DNA of 64,000 nucleotides from Flavipsychrobacter sp. (lineage in GTDB: Bacteria > Bacteroidota > Bacteroidia > Chitinophagales > Chitinophagaceae): contig JAFIGV010000019.1 in assembly GCA_017849575.1 (NCBI GenBank), forward strand, positions 310,001 to 374,000, read 5' to 3'. Numbering within the stretch: position 1 is the stretch's first letter; every line of letters starts with the position of its first letter. Positions 27,901-35,706 of this stretch are shown in pieces. The translations under genes were made by a program, and so were the position numbers. Under the pieces are notes generated by a model, which saw only the letters and a program-made list of their open reading frames with translations, searched no databases and had not been told where the DNA came from.

Positions 27901-29205
27901 TCACACCCTCCTGATATCCGCTCCCAGCGCATTCAGCCGTTCATCAATTTTTTCGTAGCCGCGGTCTATCTGGTCAATGTTTTGAATAGTGCTTTTGCCC
28001 TGGGCGCAAAGGGCGGCAATGAGTAGCGCTACTCCCGCTCTTATATCGGGCGATACCATGGTGATGCCTCTTAGCGGTACCTGGCGGTCTAAGCCAATCA
28101 CCACGGCGCGGTGAGGATCGCAAAGCACGATCTGCGCACCCATTTCAATAAGCTTATCTACAAAGAACAGGCGGCTTTCAAACATCTTCTGATGTACGAG
28201 CACTGTGCCCTTAGCCTGCGTGGCGGTCACCAACACCACACTGATCAGATCGGGTGTAAAGCCAGGCCATGGATGGTCGTAGATGGTGAGTATAGACCCG
28301 TCTATAAATTTATGAATCCGGTAGCTGTCCTGCCGGGGAATGTGAATATCGTTACCCTCTATTTCGAGCTGGATACCGAGGCGCTGAAAGGTTTCGGGGA
28401 TGATGCCGAGATGCGCCACATCGGCGTTAGCGATTGTAATCTCGCTGTTGGTGGCTGCTGCAAGACCAATGAAAGAGCCTACTTCTATCATGTCGGCCAG
28501 CAGCCGGTGGCTGCATCCATTCAGTTGGTCCACACCTTCCACCACCAGCAGGTTGGAGCCGATGCCGCTGATGCGTCCGCCCATTTGGTTGATCATATGG
28601 CAGAGCTGCTGCACATAGGGTTCGCAGGCGGCATTGTAAATAGTGGTCACGCCGGGCGTCATACAGGCAGCCATCACCACGTTGGCGGTGCCGGTTACGG
28701 AGGGTTCTTCCATCAGGATGCGCGCTCCCTGCATGGCAGCGCCGTCGAGCATAAACAGGCTTTCTTCGCCGTCGTAGTCAAATTTTACCCCCAGGCTCTC
28801 GAAGCCACGAATATGCGTATCGAGCCGGCGACGCCCAATTTTATCACCACCGGGCTGCGGAATATGTGCCCGGCCAAAACGCGCAAGCATGGGGCCCGCG
28901 ATCATGACGGCACCACGAAGCCGACCGGATTTTTTTCGGAAAGTCTTATCAATGAAAAAGTCCGGATTTACCGCGTCCGTCTGTAAGATGACCACGTTGG
29001 CAGCAGGTCTTTCCACCCTTACGCCCATATCGCCCATCAGTTCGATGAGCGTATTGACATCAAGAATATCCGGCACATTGGTATAGGTAACCGGCTGGTC
29101 TGTAAGCAGTGCCGCACAGAGCACCTGCAGGGCTTCGTTTTTAGCTCCCTGTGGGGTAATGGTGCCCCTGAGCGAGCGGCCGCCACGAATTTCGAATGCG
29201 CTCAT
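27901..29205 (-). CDS. murA: UDP-GlcNAc enolpyruvyl transferase with Asp at the active-site Cys
   Basis: 434 residues, full length. First committed step of peptidoglycan synthesis: transfers enolpyruvate from PEP to UDP-GlcNAc. Signatures: GTITPQGAKNEALQVL at the N-terminus, RGAVMIAGPMLARFGRAHIPQPGGDKIGRRRLDTH loop spread over residues 97-130, and DLRAG-equivalent SPDIRAGVALLIAAL near the end. The loop residue equivalent to E. coli Cys115 is Asp121 (codon GAT at 28843-28845), a known natural variant that prevents alkylation by fosfomycin. It starts 11 bases after the DUF4290 gene stop, probably one transcript. Confidence 0.97.
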   Translation of the reverse strand: MSAFEIRGGRSLRGTITPQGAKNEALQVLCAALLTDQPVTYTNVPDILDVNTLIELMGDMGVRVERPAANVVILQTDAVNPDFFIDKTFRKKSGRLRGAVMIAGPMLARFGRAHIPQPGGDKIGRRRLDTHIRGFESLGVKFDYDGEESLFMLDGAAMQGARILMEEPSVTGTANVVMAACMTPGVTTIYNAACEPYVQQLCHMINQMGGRISGIGSNLLVVEGVDQLNGCSHRLLADMIEVGSFIGLAAATNSEITIANADVAHLGIIPETFQRLGIQLEIEGNDIHIPRQDSYRIHKFIDGSILTIYDHPWPGFTPDLISVVLVTATQAKGTVLVHQKMFESRLFFVDKLIEMGAQIVLCDPHRAVVIGLDRQVPLRGITMVSPDIRAGVALLIAALCAQGKSTIQNIDQIDRGYEKIDERLNALGADIRRV

Positions 29206-29216
29206 GCTGCCGGGTA

Positions 29217-29900
29217 TTATTTGTTTTTGTTCTTGAATTTATTACCGCGGTTTTTATTGTAGTTGCCGCCGCCGCCATAGTTGCGGTTGCCGCCACCCTG
29301 ATTGCCTTTAAAGTTATTGCGGTTATTTCCGCCACGGTTCTGCTTATAGTTGGTACGCGTATCGAAGTGTACTCTGTAGCCACCGGTTTCGTAGCTGAGC
29401 TGTCCTTCAGAAAGCTCCGCCAGCTCGCTTTTGATCATGTCGTCATGCACAGGTTCTTTATGCCAGTTGGTATAGGCCAGCTTCATGTAGTATCCCAAGG
29501 CCTGCGTAAATCCCTGTTTCCTTTCCGGGTCGGTTTCGGCAAGAGCCTTTTCCATCAGCGCATTGAAGTTTCGCCCGAAATGTTTGTTCTTTTTATTCTC
29601 GTTCGGGTAGGGCAGCGGCTCGGGCTTCCTCAGTATCTGCTCGCGGGTGGGGGCAGGGTAAGGTCCGTCCACATCGAGCCTGAAATCGGTCATCTGATAC
29701 AAATGATCCCATAGTTTGTGCTTGTAATCTTCAATGGTTTTCAGGTGGGGGGCCAGTGTGGTCATAAGCTCAATCAGGGCTTCGGCATTGCGCAGTCTTC
29801 GCTGCGGGTCGTCGATGGTTAGTAAATGTTCTACCATCTTCTGCACGTTTCTGCCGTATTCCGGCATCAGCAGTCTGCTTCGTGAAGTATTATATTCCAT
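29217..29900 (-). CDS. DUF4290-domain protein
   Basis: 227 residues from the ATG at 29900 (MEYNTSRSRLLMPEYGRNVQ); the open frame reaches 36 codons further but without family resemblance. The DUF4290 domain covers about residues 1-185 (VEHLLTIDDPQRRLRNAEALIELM, LWDHLYQMTDFRLDVDGPYP, GYYMKLAYTNWHKEPVHDDMI). The tail of about 40 residues is low complexity, rich in Gly, Asn, Arg and Lys (RGGNNRNNFKGNQGGG), which is often seen in nucleic-acid-binding proteins. Function unknown. It is conserved next to murA in Bacteroidota to my knowledge, so a cell-envelope role is possible. Confidence 0.85.
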   Translation of the reverse strand: MEYNTSRSRLLMPEYGRNVQKMVEHLLTIDDPQRRLRNAEALIELMTTLAPHLKTIEDYKHKLWDHLYQMTDFRLDVDGPYPAPTREQILRKPEPLPYPNENKKNKHFGRNFNALMEKALAETDPERKQGFTQALGYYMKLAYTNWHKEPVHDDMIKSELAELSEGQLSYETGGYRVHFDTRTNYKQNRGGNNRNNFKGNQGGGNRNYGGGGNYNKNRGNKFKNKNK

Positions 29901-30244
29901 GTATGTTCTTGCTTTTTTAATAAAAATGTATGAGTTGAAGATACCCTGCCGACACGCCCGGGAGCCATCAGAGCAGTGGTTTCCCAAACCGGAAGGTACT
30001 TGTGGCAAGTGGTATGCGAATTTGGAAAGGGGGGCGCAAAACTATTGCCGGAGTAATTGCGAAGATAAGGGTAAGGGGCCAATAAAAGTTGCCGGCAGAC
30101 TTATGGCTTTCGGAAAAATGGATGACGGCAAAATGATGAAGGGTAATAGAGTCCATGACGAAAATCATCGCCATTGCATCAGATTCGTCGGTCTTTTGCG
30201 GGCTGAACCGGAGGCGATTAGTCGCACTTCACAACACAAGAGGC
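29901..30244. other. Intergenic region between DUF4290 and tnaA
   Basis: 344 bases separating divergent genes. The minus strand reads TAGTTTTG at 30044-30037, a perfect -7 box that could serve DUF4290-murA with a leader of about 130 bases. No convincing tnaC-like leader peptide with a Trp codon before the tnaA start was seen, and the frame that extends tnaA upstream to 30155 lacks family resemblance. No terminator or RNA gene was recognised. Confidence 0.5.
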
Positions 30245-31621
30245 ATGGCATACAAAACAATCATCGAACCTTTTAAGATAAAATCGGTAGAACCCATCCA
30301 TATGACTACTGAGGAGCAGCGGATGCGGTACATGACCGAGGCTCATTTCAATCCTTTTTTGCTACGCGCCCAACAGGTACTCATAGATTTTCTTACCGAC
30401 AGCGGCACTTCTGCCATGAGCAGCGAGCAGTGGGCGGGCATTCTGCGCGGCGACGAGTCTTATGCCGGGGCTGTAAGCTGGGAACGCCTGAGAGATGAAA
30501 TTGAAGATCTGACCACTTATCCTTTCATTCTTCCTACTCATCAGGGCCGGGCAGCAGAGCGGATTTTGTATGGCTACATTGGCGGAGCCGGAAAAACTTT
30601 TATCAGCAATACACATTTCGATACCACACGTGCCAACATAGAATTTGGTGGTGCCGTAGCCATAGACATTCCCTGCGAGGAAGCCAAAGATCACGATTCC
30701 GACTTTCCCTTTAAGGGCAACATGAATGTGGAAAGGCTGGAGCAGATCATACAGGAAGCAAAACCTGAAAACGTGGGTGCCGTGATCCTTACGGTGACTA
30801 ATAATACCGGTGGCGGACAACCCGTATCTATGGCCAATGCCCGTGCAGTAGCCGCGGTATGCAGAAAGTACGGTGTGCTTTACATCATAGACTGCTGTCG
30901 TATTGCCGAAAATTCATACTTCATCCGGCAAAAGGAGGAAGGGTATAAAGATGTGGCCTACCGGAAAATTGCTCAGGAAATGTTTGCGCTGGCAGATGGC
31001 TGTATCATGAGTGCCAAGAAGGATGCATTGGTCAACATTGGTGGCTTTCTGGCGCTCCGGAACGAACAGCTCGCTGAGGCCTGCACCAACCTGCTTATCA
31101 TCACCGAGGGTTTCTCTACCTATGGTGGTTTGTCGGGTCGTGATATGGAAGCTATGGCCATAGGCCTGAGAGAGGTTTTTGAAGACGATTATCTCAACTA
31201 TCGTATCAAGAGTACGTCCTATCTCGGCGAGGGAATCCGGGCAAAAGGTATTCCCGTCATTTATCCCATTGGCGGTCATGCCGTTTACGTAGATGCCGGC
31301 GCTCTTTACCGTCATATCCCGCCGCAGCAATACCCCGGGCAGACCCTTGTGTGCGAACTTTATAAAAAGGGTGGAATACGCGCAGTCGAAATCGGTTCTG
31401 TTATGTTTGGCAAATACGACACCGAGGGGAAACTGGTGCCCGCCCCGATGGAACTGGTACGTTTGGCCATTCCCCGCCGGGTGTACACACAGAGCCATAT
31501 TGACTATGTCATTGAGGTGTTTGATGAAATTGTGAGCAACAAAACGCAAACCCGTGGAATGAAGATCATCAAAGAGCCGAAATTCCTGCGGCATTTCACC
31601 GCACATTTTGAACAGTTATAA
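30245..31621 (+). CDS. tnaA: Tryptophanase (tryptophan indole-lyase)
   Basis: 458 residues from the ATG at 30245 (AYKTIIEPFKIKSVEP). A PLP enzyme of the beta-eliminating lyase family. Lys in MSAKKDALVNIGG (about residue 257) binds PLP; DSGTSAMSSEQWAG, PTHQGRAAERI and PRRVYTQSHIDY are family signatures. The choice between tryptophanase and tyrosine phenol-lyase rests on two sites: THFDTTR has Asp where phenol-lyase has Thr, and RAVEIGS has Ile where phenol-lyase has Arg; both match tryptophanase. It would release indole, pyruvate and ammonia from Trp. The U32 gene starts 10 bases after the stop, so they may be co-transcribed. Confidence 0.88.
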   Translation: MAYKTIIEPFKIKSVEPIHMTTEEQRMRYMTEAHFNPFLLRAQQVLIDFLTDSGTSAMSSEQWAGILRGDESYAGAVSWERLRDEIEDLTTYPFILPTHQGRAAERILYGYIGGAGKTFISNTHFDTTRANIEFGGAVAIDIPCEEAKDHDSDFPFKGNMNVERLEQIIQEAKPENVGAVILTVTNNTGGGQPVSMANARAVAAVCRKYGVLYIIDCCRIAENSYFIRQKEEGYKDVAYRKIAQEMFALADGCIMSAKKDALVNIGGFLALRNEQLAEACTNLLIITEGFSTYGGLSGRDMEAMAIGLREVFEDDYLNYRIKSTSYLGEGIRAKGIPVIYPIGGHAVYVDAGALYRHIPPQQYPGQTLVCELYKKGGIRAVEIGSVMFGKYDTEGKLVPAPMELVRLAIPRRVYTQSHIDYVIEVFDEIVSNKTQTRGMKIIKEPKFLRHFTAHFEQL

Positions 31622-31631
31622 GCTAACCCGA

Positions 31632-32864
31632 ATGCCGGAATTACTTTCGCCCGTTGGCTCGTTTGAAAGTCTGCGTGCTGCTATAGACGGCGGCGCAGAT
31701 GCCATTTATTTTGGCACCGAGCAATTGAATATGCGGGCCAAGTCTATCAATTCCTTCTCGCTGGAAGAAATGGAAGCGGTGGCTCAAATCTGTAAAACAC
31801 ATGGGGTAAGCGCTTACCTTACGCTGAACACGGTGATGTACGACCATGATATGCAACTGATCAAAACCGTACTGCGCCGGGTGAAGGAATGTGGTGTTGA
31901 TGCGGTCATCGCTTCCGACTTTGCGGTGATGGAACGCTGCCGCGAAATGCAAATTCCGCTGCATATTTCTACTCAGGCCAATGTCTCCAATGTGGAAACT
32001 GTGCGGTTTTTCGCTCAGTTTGCCGATGTGATAGTGCTGGCAAGAGAGCTTAGCCTTCGGCAGATCGATCATATAGCCCGTGAAATTAAAAGGCAGGATA
32101 TCAGAGGAGTTTCCGGTGAACGGATGCGCCTCGAAGTCTTTGTCCACGGAGCGCTCTGCATGGCCGTTTCGGGCAAGTGCTATCTAAGCCTTCACGAACA
32201 GAATGCTTCGGCCAACCGCGGCGCCTGCACGCAAAACTGCCGCCGACCTTACGCTGTTAGGGATCTGGAGACCGGCAACGAACTCGTGGTGGACAATGAA
32301 TATATCATGTCGCCCAAAGATCTGTGTACCCTCTCTTTTCTCGATGAAGTGATCCGGTCCGGCGCTGATGTCCTGAAGATCGAAGGTCGTGGGAAGAGCG
32401 CTGATTATGTATATACCACCACCCAATGTTATCGTCAGGCCATCGATGCCGTGGCGAGTGGTACGTTTGCTGCGGATAAAGTGAAAGGTTGGATGGAGGA
32501 ACTTTCTAAAGTTTATCATCGTGGGTTCTGGGAGGGCTACTACCTTGGCCGCAAGCTGGGCGCCTGGACTACAAGTCCGGGATCGGCTGCACTTGAGCGA
32601 AAAGTTTATGTAGGGAAGGGCAGTAATTATTTCTCCAAAATAGCGGTGGCAGAGTTTGAAATAGAAGCCGGCGCGCTGGCCAAAGGCGACACCATTATGG
32701 TGATTGGAAGAAACACAGGTGTTCTGAAACTATCGCTCGAAGAAATGGTGGTCAACGGCGAGTATGCCAGCTCAGCGCGGAAAGGAGATTTGCTTACCCT
32801 GCCCATAGGCCGGAAAGTGCTGAAGACAGATAAGCTCTATAAACTGGTGACAAACGATGCCTAA
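31632..32864 (+). CDS. Peptidase U32 family protein (TrhP/RlhA-type RNA hydroxylase)
   Basis: 410 residues from the ATG at 31632 (MPELLSPVGSFESLRAAIDGGADAIYFG). The family was long annotated as collagenase-like protease, but characterised members hydroxylate tRNA, rRNA or ubiquinone and hold a 4Fe-4S cluster. The four expected Cys are present: C176 and C183 in HGALCMAVSGKC, C199 and C203 in RGACTQNC. The length and the KDLCTLSFLDEVIRSGADVLKIEGR stretch are closer to the tRNA hydroxylase TrhP (YegQ) than to the longer RlhA. Its last 8 bases overlap the ferredoxin gene, so an electron-transfer partnership is likely. Not distinguishable from other U32 branches by eye alone. Confidence 0.85.
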   Translation: MPELLSPVGSFESLRAAIDGGADAIYFGTEQLNMRAKSINSFSLEEMEAVAQICKTHGVSAYLTLNTVMYDHDMQLIKTVLRRVKECGVDAVIASDFAVMERCREMQIPLHISTQANVSNVETVRFFAQFADVIVLARELSLRQIDHIAREIKRQDIRGVSGERMRLEVFVHGALCMAVSGKCYLSLHEQNASANRGACTQNCRRPYAVRDLETGNELVVDNEYIMSPKDLCTLSFLDEVIRSGADVLKIEGRGKSADYVYTTTQCYRQAIDAVASGTFAADKVKGWMEELSKVYHRGFWEGYYLGRKLGAWTTSPGSAALERKVYVGKGSNYFSKIAVAEFEIEAGALAKGDTIMVIGRNTGVLKLSLEEMVVNGEYASSARKGDLLTLPIGRKVLKTDKLYKLVTNDA

Positions 32865-33078
32865 GTTGGTGCAATACCGCCACCGCTGTATTGGCTGTGC
32901 CGTTTGCTGCGCCATGCAGCCTCGCTACTGGCGCATGTCCCGAAAGGACGGAAAGGCAACCTTGCTGAACGCCGATCTAAAGAAGTCGGTGTATGTGCTC
33001 GGGGTGTCGAACCAAGTTGCCGAAGAGATGGTTGAAGTGGCGGAGGCCTGCCCGGTTCGGATCATTAAGATTTTCTAA
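32857..33078 (+). CDS. Small 4Fe-4S ferredoxin
   Basis: 73 residues. A single cluster motif C11-x2-C14-x2-C17 with an extra Cys18, and a remote Cys65 followed by Pro near the C-terminus, the arrangement of monocluster ferredoxins (Thermotoga/Desulfovibrio type). The start overlaps the U32 stop by 8 bases, implying translational coupling and a dedicated role as electron donor or cluster partner for that protein. The N-terminus is basic (MPKLVQYRHR), unlike the acidic bulk ferredoxins. Confidence 0.88.
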   Translation: MPKLVQYRHRCIGCAVCCAMQPRYWRMSRKDGKATLLNADLKKSVYVLGVSNQVAEEMVEVAEACPVRIIKIF

Positions 33079-33147
33079 GCAGAAACTTTGATTTTTTCAA
33101 AGGTGGAATAATGAATTGAATTTCTATTTTCGCCCTCAAATCAAGCT

Positions 33148-33936
33148 ATGCTTTCACTCGATCTATCCGGGAAAACAGCACTGATAGCCGGCAGTACACA
33201 GGGTATTGGCCTGGCGTCGGCACAGGCTATCGCCAGCCTGGGGGCACATTGTGTGCTGATTGCCCGCAACGAACAGGCACTACAGCAGGCGCTCGATACA
33301 CTGGATACCAGCAAGGGCCAGGAGCATAGTTTCCTCATGGCCGATTTTAGCGATACCGAAGCAGTAAGTTTGGCGGTACACGCCCTGGTGAAGGAACGCA
33401 CGGTGCATATTCTGGTAAACAACACCGGTGGGCCGCCCGCAGGTCCCATCGTTTCGGCTACTCCCGATGCCTTTTTACAGGCATTCCGGCAGCATCTTAT
33501 CTGTAATCACATTCTTGCCACAGCCCTCATCGAAAAGATGAAGGCAGAAGGATTCGGTCGAATCATCAATATTATATCTACCTCGGTCAAGATTCCGCTC
33601 AAAAACCTCGGTGTGTCGAACAGCATCCGCGGGGCAGTGGCATCGTGGGCGAAGACGATGGCCAACGAACTGGGTCCGTTTGGAATCACCGTAAACAATG
33701 TACTGCCCGGCGCAACAGCCACGGGCAGACTGGAAGCGATCATTCAAAATAAAGTGGTCAAAACGGGCGTCAGCGCTGAGGAGGCAACTCAGGAGATGCT
33801 GGAAGAAATTCCGGCCCGAAGGTTCGGAAAGCCTGAGGAGATTGGAGCGGCCGTCGCTTTTTTGTCGTCGCCGGCTGCGGCGTACATTAATGGCGTCAAC
33901 CTTCCTGTAGATGGCGGCAGAACCGGCTCACTGTAG
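33148..33936 (+). CDS. SDR-family oxidoreductase with atypical active site
   Basis: 262 residues, classical SDR length. The cofactor loop is AGSTQGIGLASA (TGxxxGIG form) and LVNNTGGPPAGP matches the NNAG motif. The usual Tyr-xxx-Lys is not seen: the Ser of IISTSVK is followed by LGVSNSIRGAVASWAKT, where Asn and Arg fall at the Tyr and Lys places. This variant occurs in a subgroup annotated as 3-oxoacyl-ACP reductase-like, whose reaction is not clear. C-terminus ends NGVNLPVDGGRTGSL as usual. It appears monocistronic. Confidence 0.85.
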   Translation: MLSLDLSGKTALIAGSTQGIGLASAQAIASLGAHCVLIARNEQALQQALDTLDTSKGQEHSFLMADFSDTEAVSLAVHALVKERTVHILVNNTGGPPAGPIVSATPDAFLQAFRQHLICNHILATALIEKMKAEGFGRIINIISTSVKIPLKNLGVSNSIRGAVASWAKTMANELGPFGITVNNVLPGATATGRLEAIIQNKVVKTGVSAEEATQEMLEEIPARRFGKPEEIGAAVAFLSSPAAAYINGVNLPVDGGRTGSL

Positions 33937-34323
33937 GTAGAATGTTTGTAGTGGTCTGATATTGTGTTATTTAAATGGGATGATTAGATTTGTTTGACAA
34001 CAAAAGCTTTTGTCCGAAAAACCTGCCCTGTAGTAGCCCTTTCGTTATCGTTTTCGACGGGTTGAAAAAATAAGGTTGACGAAAAAACGGGAGCTCTTGC
34101 AGCTTAAAATAACAGTCGCTAAAACGCTGAAAATGCGCTGACAAAAAAATGACAGAGAAACATCAATACAAAGTAAATATCGGTCGAAACCCGCTCCCAG
34201 AGCGGAAAGTATTTTTTTTAAAAGGCGTACAATTTTTAGGCTTTGTGTTGTAGTTTTGCGCACGCTTTGTCTAAAGGAAAGTTAATTTTCAATTTTATTC
34301 CTGTGTCAGAATCAAATAAGCCA
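33937..34323. other. Intergenic region ahead of the respiratory operon
   Basis: 387 bases without a gene. It contains a perfect 14-base palindrome, ACAAAAGCTTTTGT (34000-34013), and a TAGTTTTG box at 34251-34258. The rest is A/T-rich with no recognisable RNA or terminator; the short open frames on the minus strand look like chance. Confidence 0.6.
34251..34258 (+). promoter_or_regulatory. -7 promoter box of the act-cox operon
   Basis: TAGTTTTG matches TAnnTTTG exactly and lies 65 bases before actA. The expected TTTG about 20 bases upstream is not present, so this is tentative. Confidence 0.35.
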
Positions 34324-35574
34324 ATGTTCCGGAAAATTGCCCAGAGCATATTTACACTCATCATCGCACTCCTTTTCTGCAATTTTTCTGCTGTTGCTCA
34401 GGATGGTAAGGCCCTGTTCATGTCGAACTGTGCCAGCTGTCACAACCCACTAAAAGATGCTACGGGTCCTGCGCTGCAAGGAGTATCGGGTCACGCTCAC
34501 GGTATGGACTGGATCCATAAGTGGGTAAAGAATCCCTCTGCTGTTATTGCCACGGGCGATCCGCACGCTAAAGAGCTTGTGGACAAGTATAAGGTAGTGA
34601 TGACTGCCTTCCCGGCTTTGTCTGACGCCGATATTGACGCCATCATTAAGTATGTGGACGAGTATAAAGCGCCTACAGAAGATAATGGTGCCGGCCCTGC
34701 AGGAGCTCCACAGGCAGCCACCGATAGCTCAGGCTGGTTGTACACCTTCATTACCCTGGTGCTGGTAGCGCTGATGATCGTATTGTGGCGTGCCAACTAC
34801 GGCCTGCGCCGCGTAGCTAACGAGAAGGAAGGTTTGCCTAACGAAAAAGAAATTCCTTTCTACCGGAATAAGGTGTTTATCGCCATTGCTGTCATTCTTG
34901 TGTTTATCTTCTCCGGATATTGGCTGGTTAACGGAGCCATTGAGTTGGGCCGTCAGCAAAACTATCAGCCGGAGCAACCCATTTTCTATTCGCATAAGGT
35001 GCACGCCGGTGTCAACCAGATCAATTGCCTTTACTGCCACGCGGGCGCTGAAAAGAGCCGTCACGCTATGGTGCCATCGCCTAATATTTGTATGAACTGC
35101 CACAAGCAGATCAATGAATACACCGGTAAGGAAAAGCTGGTGACTGCTGAGGGTAAGGAGGTAAACGGTACGGAAGAAATACAGAAGCTTTACAAATATG
35201 CAGGCTGGGATCCTGAAAAGAAAGAATATATCAGAGATGCCAACGGGAATATTGTAGCACATCCCATTGCCTGGACCAAGATCCACAATCTGCCCGACCA
35301 CGTTTATTTCAATCACTCACAGCACGTAAAAGTCGGAAAAGTACAATGTCAGCGCTGCCACGGTGATATCCAGAATATGGACGAGGTGTATCAGTTTGCT
35401 CCGCTGTCCATGGGTTGGTGCGTGAACTGCCACCGTCAGACCAAGGTGCAGTTTGCCGACAATAAGTATTACAGCATTTTCGAAAAATATCATGAAGAGA
35501 TGAAGGCCGGTAAACGTACCGATGTCACGGTTCAGGATATTGGCGGAACTGAATGTATGAAGTGTCACTATTAA
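34324..35574 (+). CDS. actA: Alternative complex III subunit ActA with fused cytochrome c domain (hexaheme)
   Basis: 416 residues from the ATG at 34324, which opens a proper signal peptide (FRKIAQSIFTLIIALLFCNFSAVAQ). Six CxxCH haem sites are present: CASCH in an N-terminal monohaem cytochrome c domain, then after a transmembrane helix (LYTFITLVLVALMIVLW) and a second one (VFIAIAVILVFIFSGYW), CLYCH, CMNCH, CQRCH, CVNCH and CMKCH in the pentahaem ActA part. It is the electron-exit side of the menaquinol:acceptor oxidoreductase, facing the periplasm. First gene of an eight-gene operon. Confidence 0.92.
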   Translation: MFRKIAQSIFTLIIALLFCNFSAVAQDGKALFMSNCASCHNPLKDATGPALQGVSGHAHGMDWIHKWVKNPSAVIATGDPHAKELVDKYKVVMTAFPALSDADIDAIIKYVDEYKAPTEDNGAGPAGAPQAATDSSGWLYTFITLVLVALMIVLWRANYGLRRVANEKEGLPNEKEIPFYRNKVFIAIAVILVFIFSGYWLVNGAIELGRQQNYQPEQPIFYSHKVHAGVNQINCLYCHAGAEKSRHAMVPSPNICMNCHKQINEYTGKEKLVTAEGKEVNGTEEIQKLYKYAGWDPEKKEYIRDANGNIVAHPIAWTKIHNLPDHVYFNHSQHVKVGKVQCQRCHGDIQNMDEVYQFAPLSMGWCVNCHRQTKVQFADNKYYSIFEKYHEEMKAGKRTDVTVQDIGGTECMKCHY

Positions 35575-35587
35575 GCAAAAATTTTCC

Positions 35588-35607
35588 GGCCGATGTAAGG
35601 ATCGGTC
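35588..35607 (+). other. Intercistronic hairpin between actA and actB
   Basis: GGCCGAT (35588-35594) pairs with ATCGGTC (35601-35607), one G-T pair, 6-base loop, no T tract after it. More likely an RNA-processing or stabilising stem than a terminator. Confidence 0.4.
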
Positions 35608-35663
35608 AAAGAGTACGATGTGTTTTATTAACGATGAAATTTCAGTTTGAGGAAGGATAAGCA

Positions 35664-35692
35664 ATTATCAAATCATCAAATTATCAAATCAT
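35664..35692 (+). repeat. Low-complexity 16-base tandem repeat
   Basis: ATTATCAAATCATCAA is followed at once by a second copy that diverges in its last bases. A/T-rich spacer in front of actB; no function is evident. Confidence 0.75.
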
Positions 35693-35706
35693 CTCATTAG
35701 GACTAT

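Noticed and set aside
30155-30244. Extended N-terminus of tryptophanase
   Set aside because: The extra 30 residues have no similarity to the family; the ATG at 30245 gives the usual start (EPFKIKSVEP).
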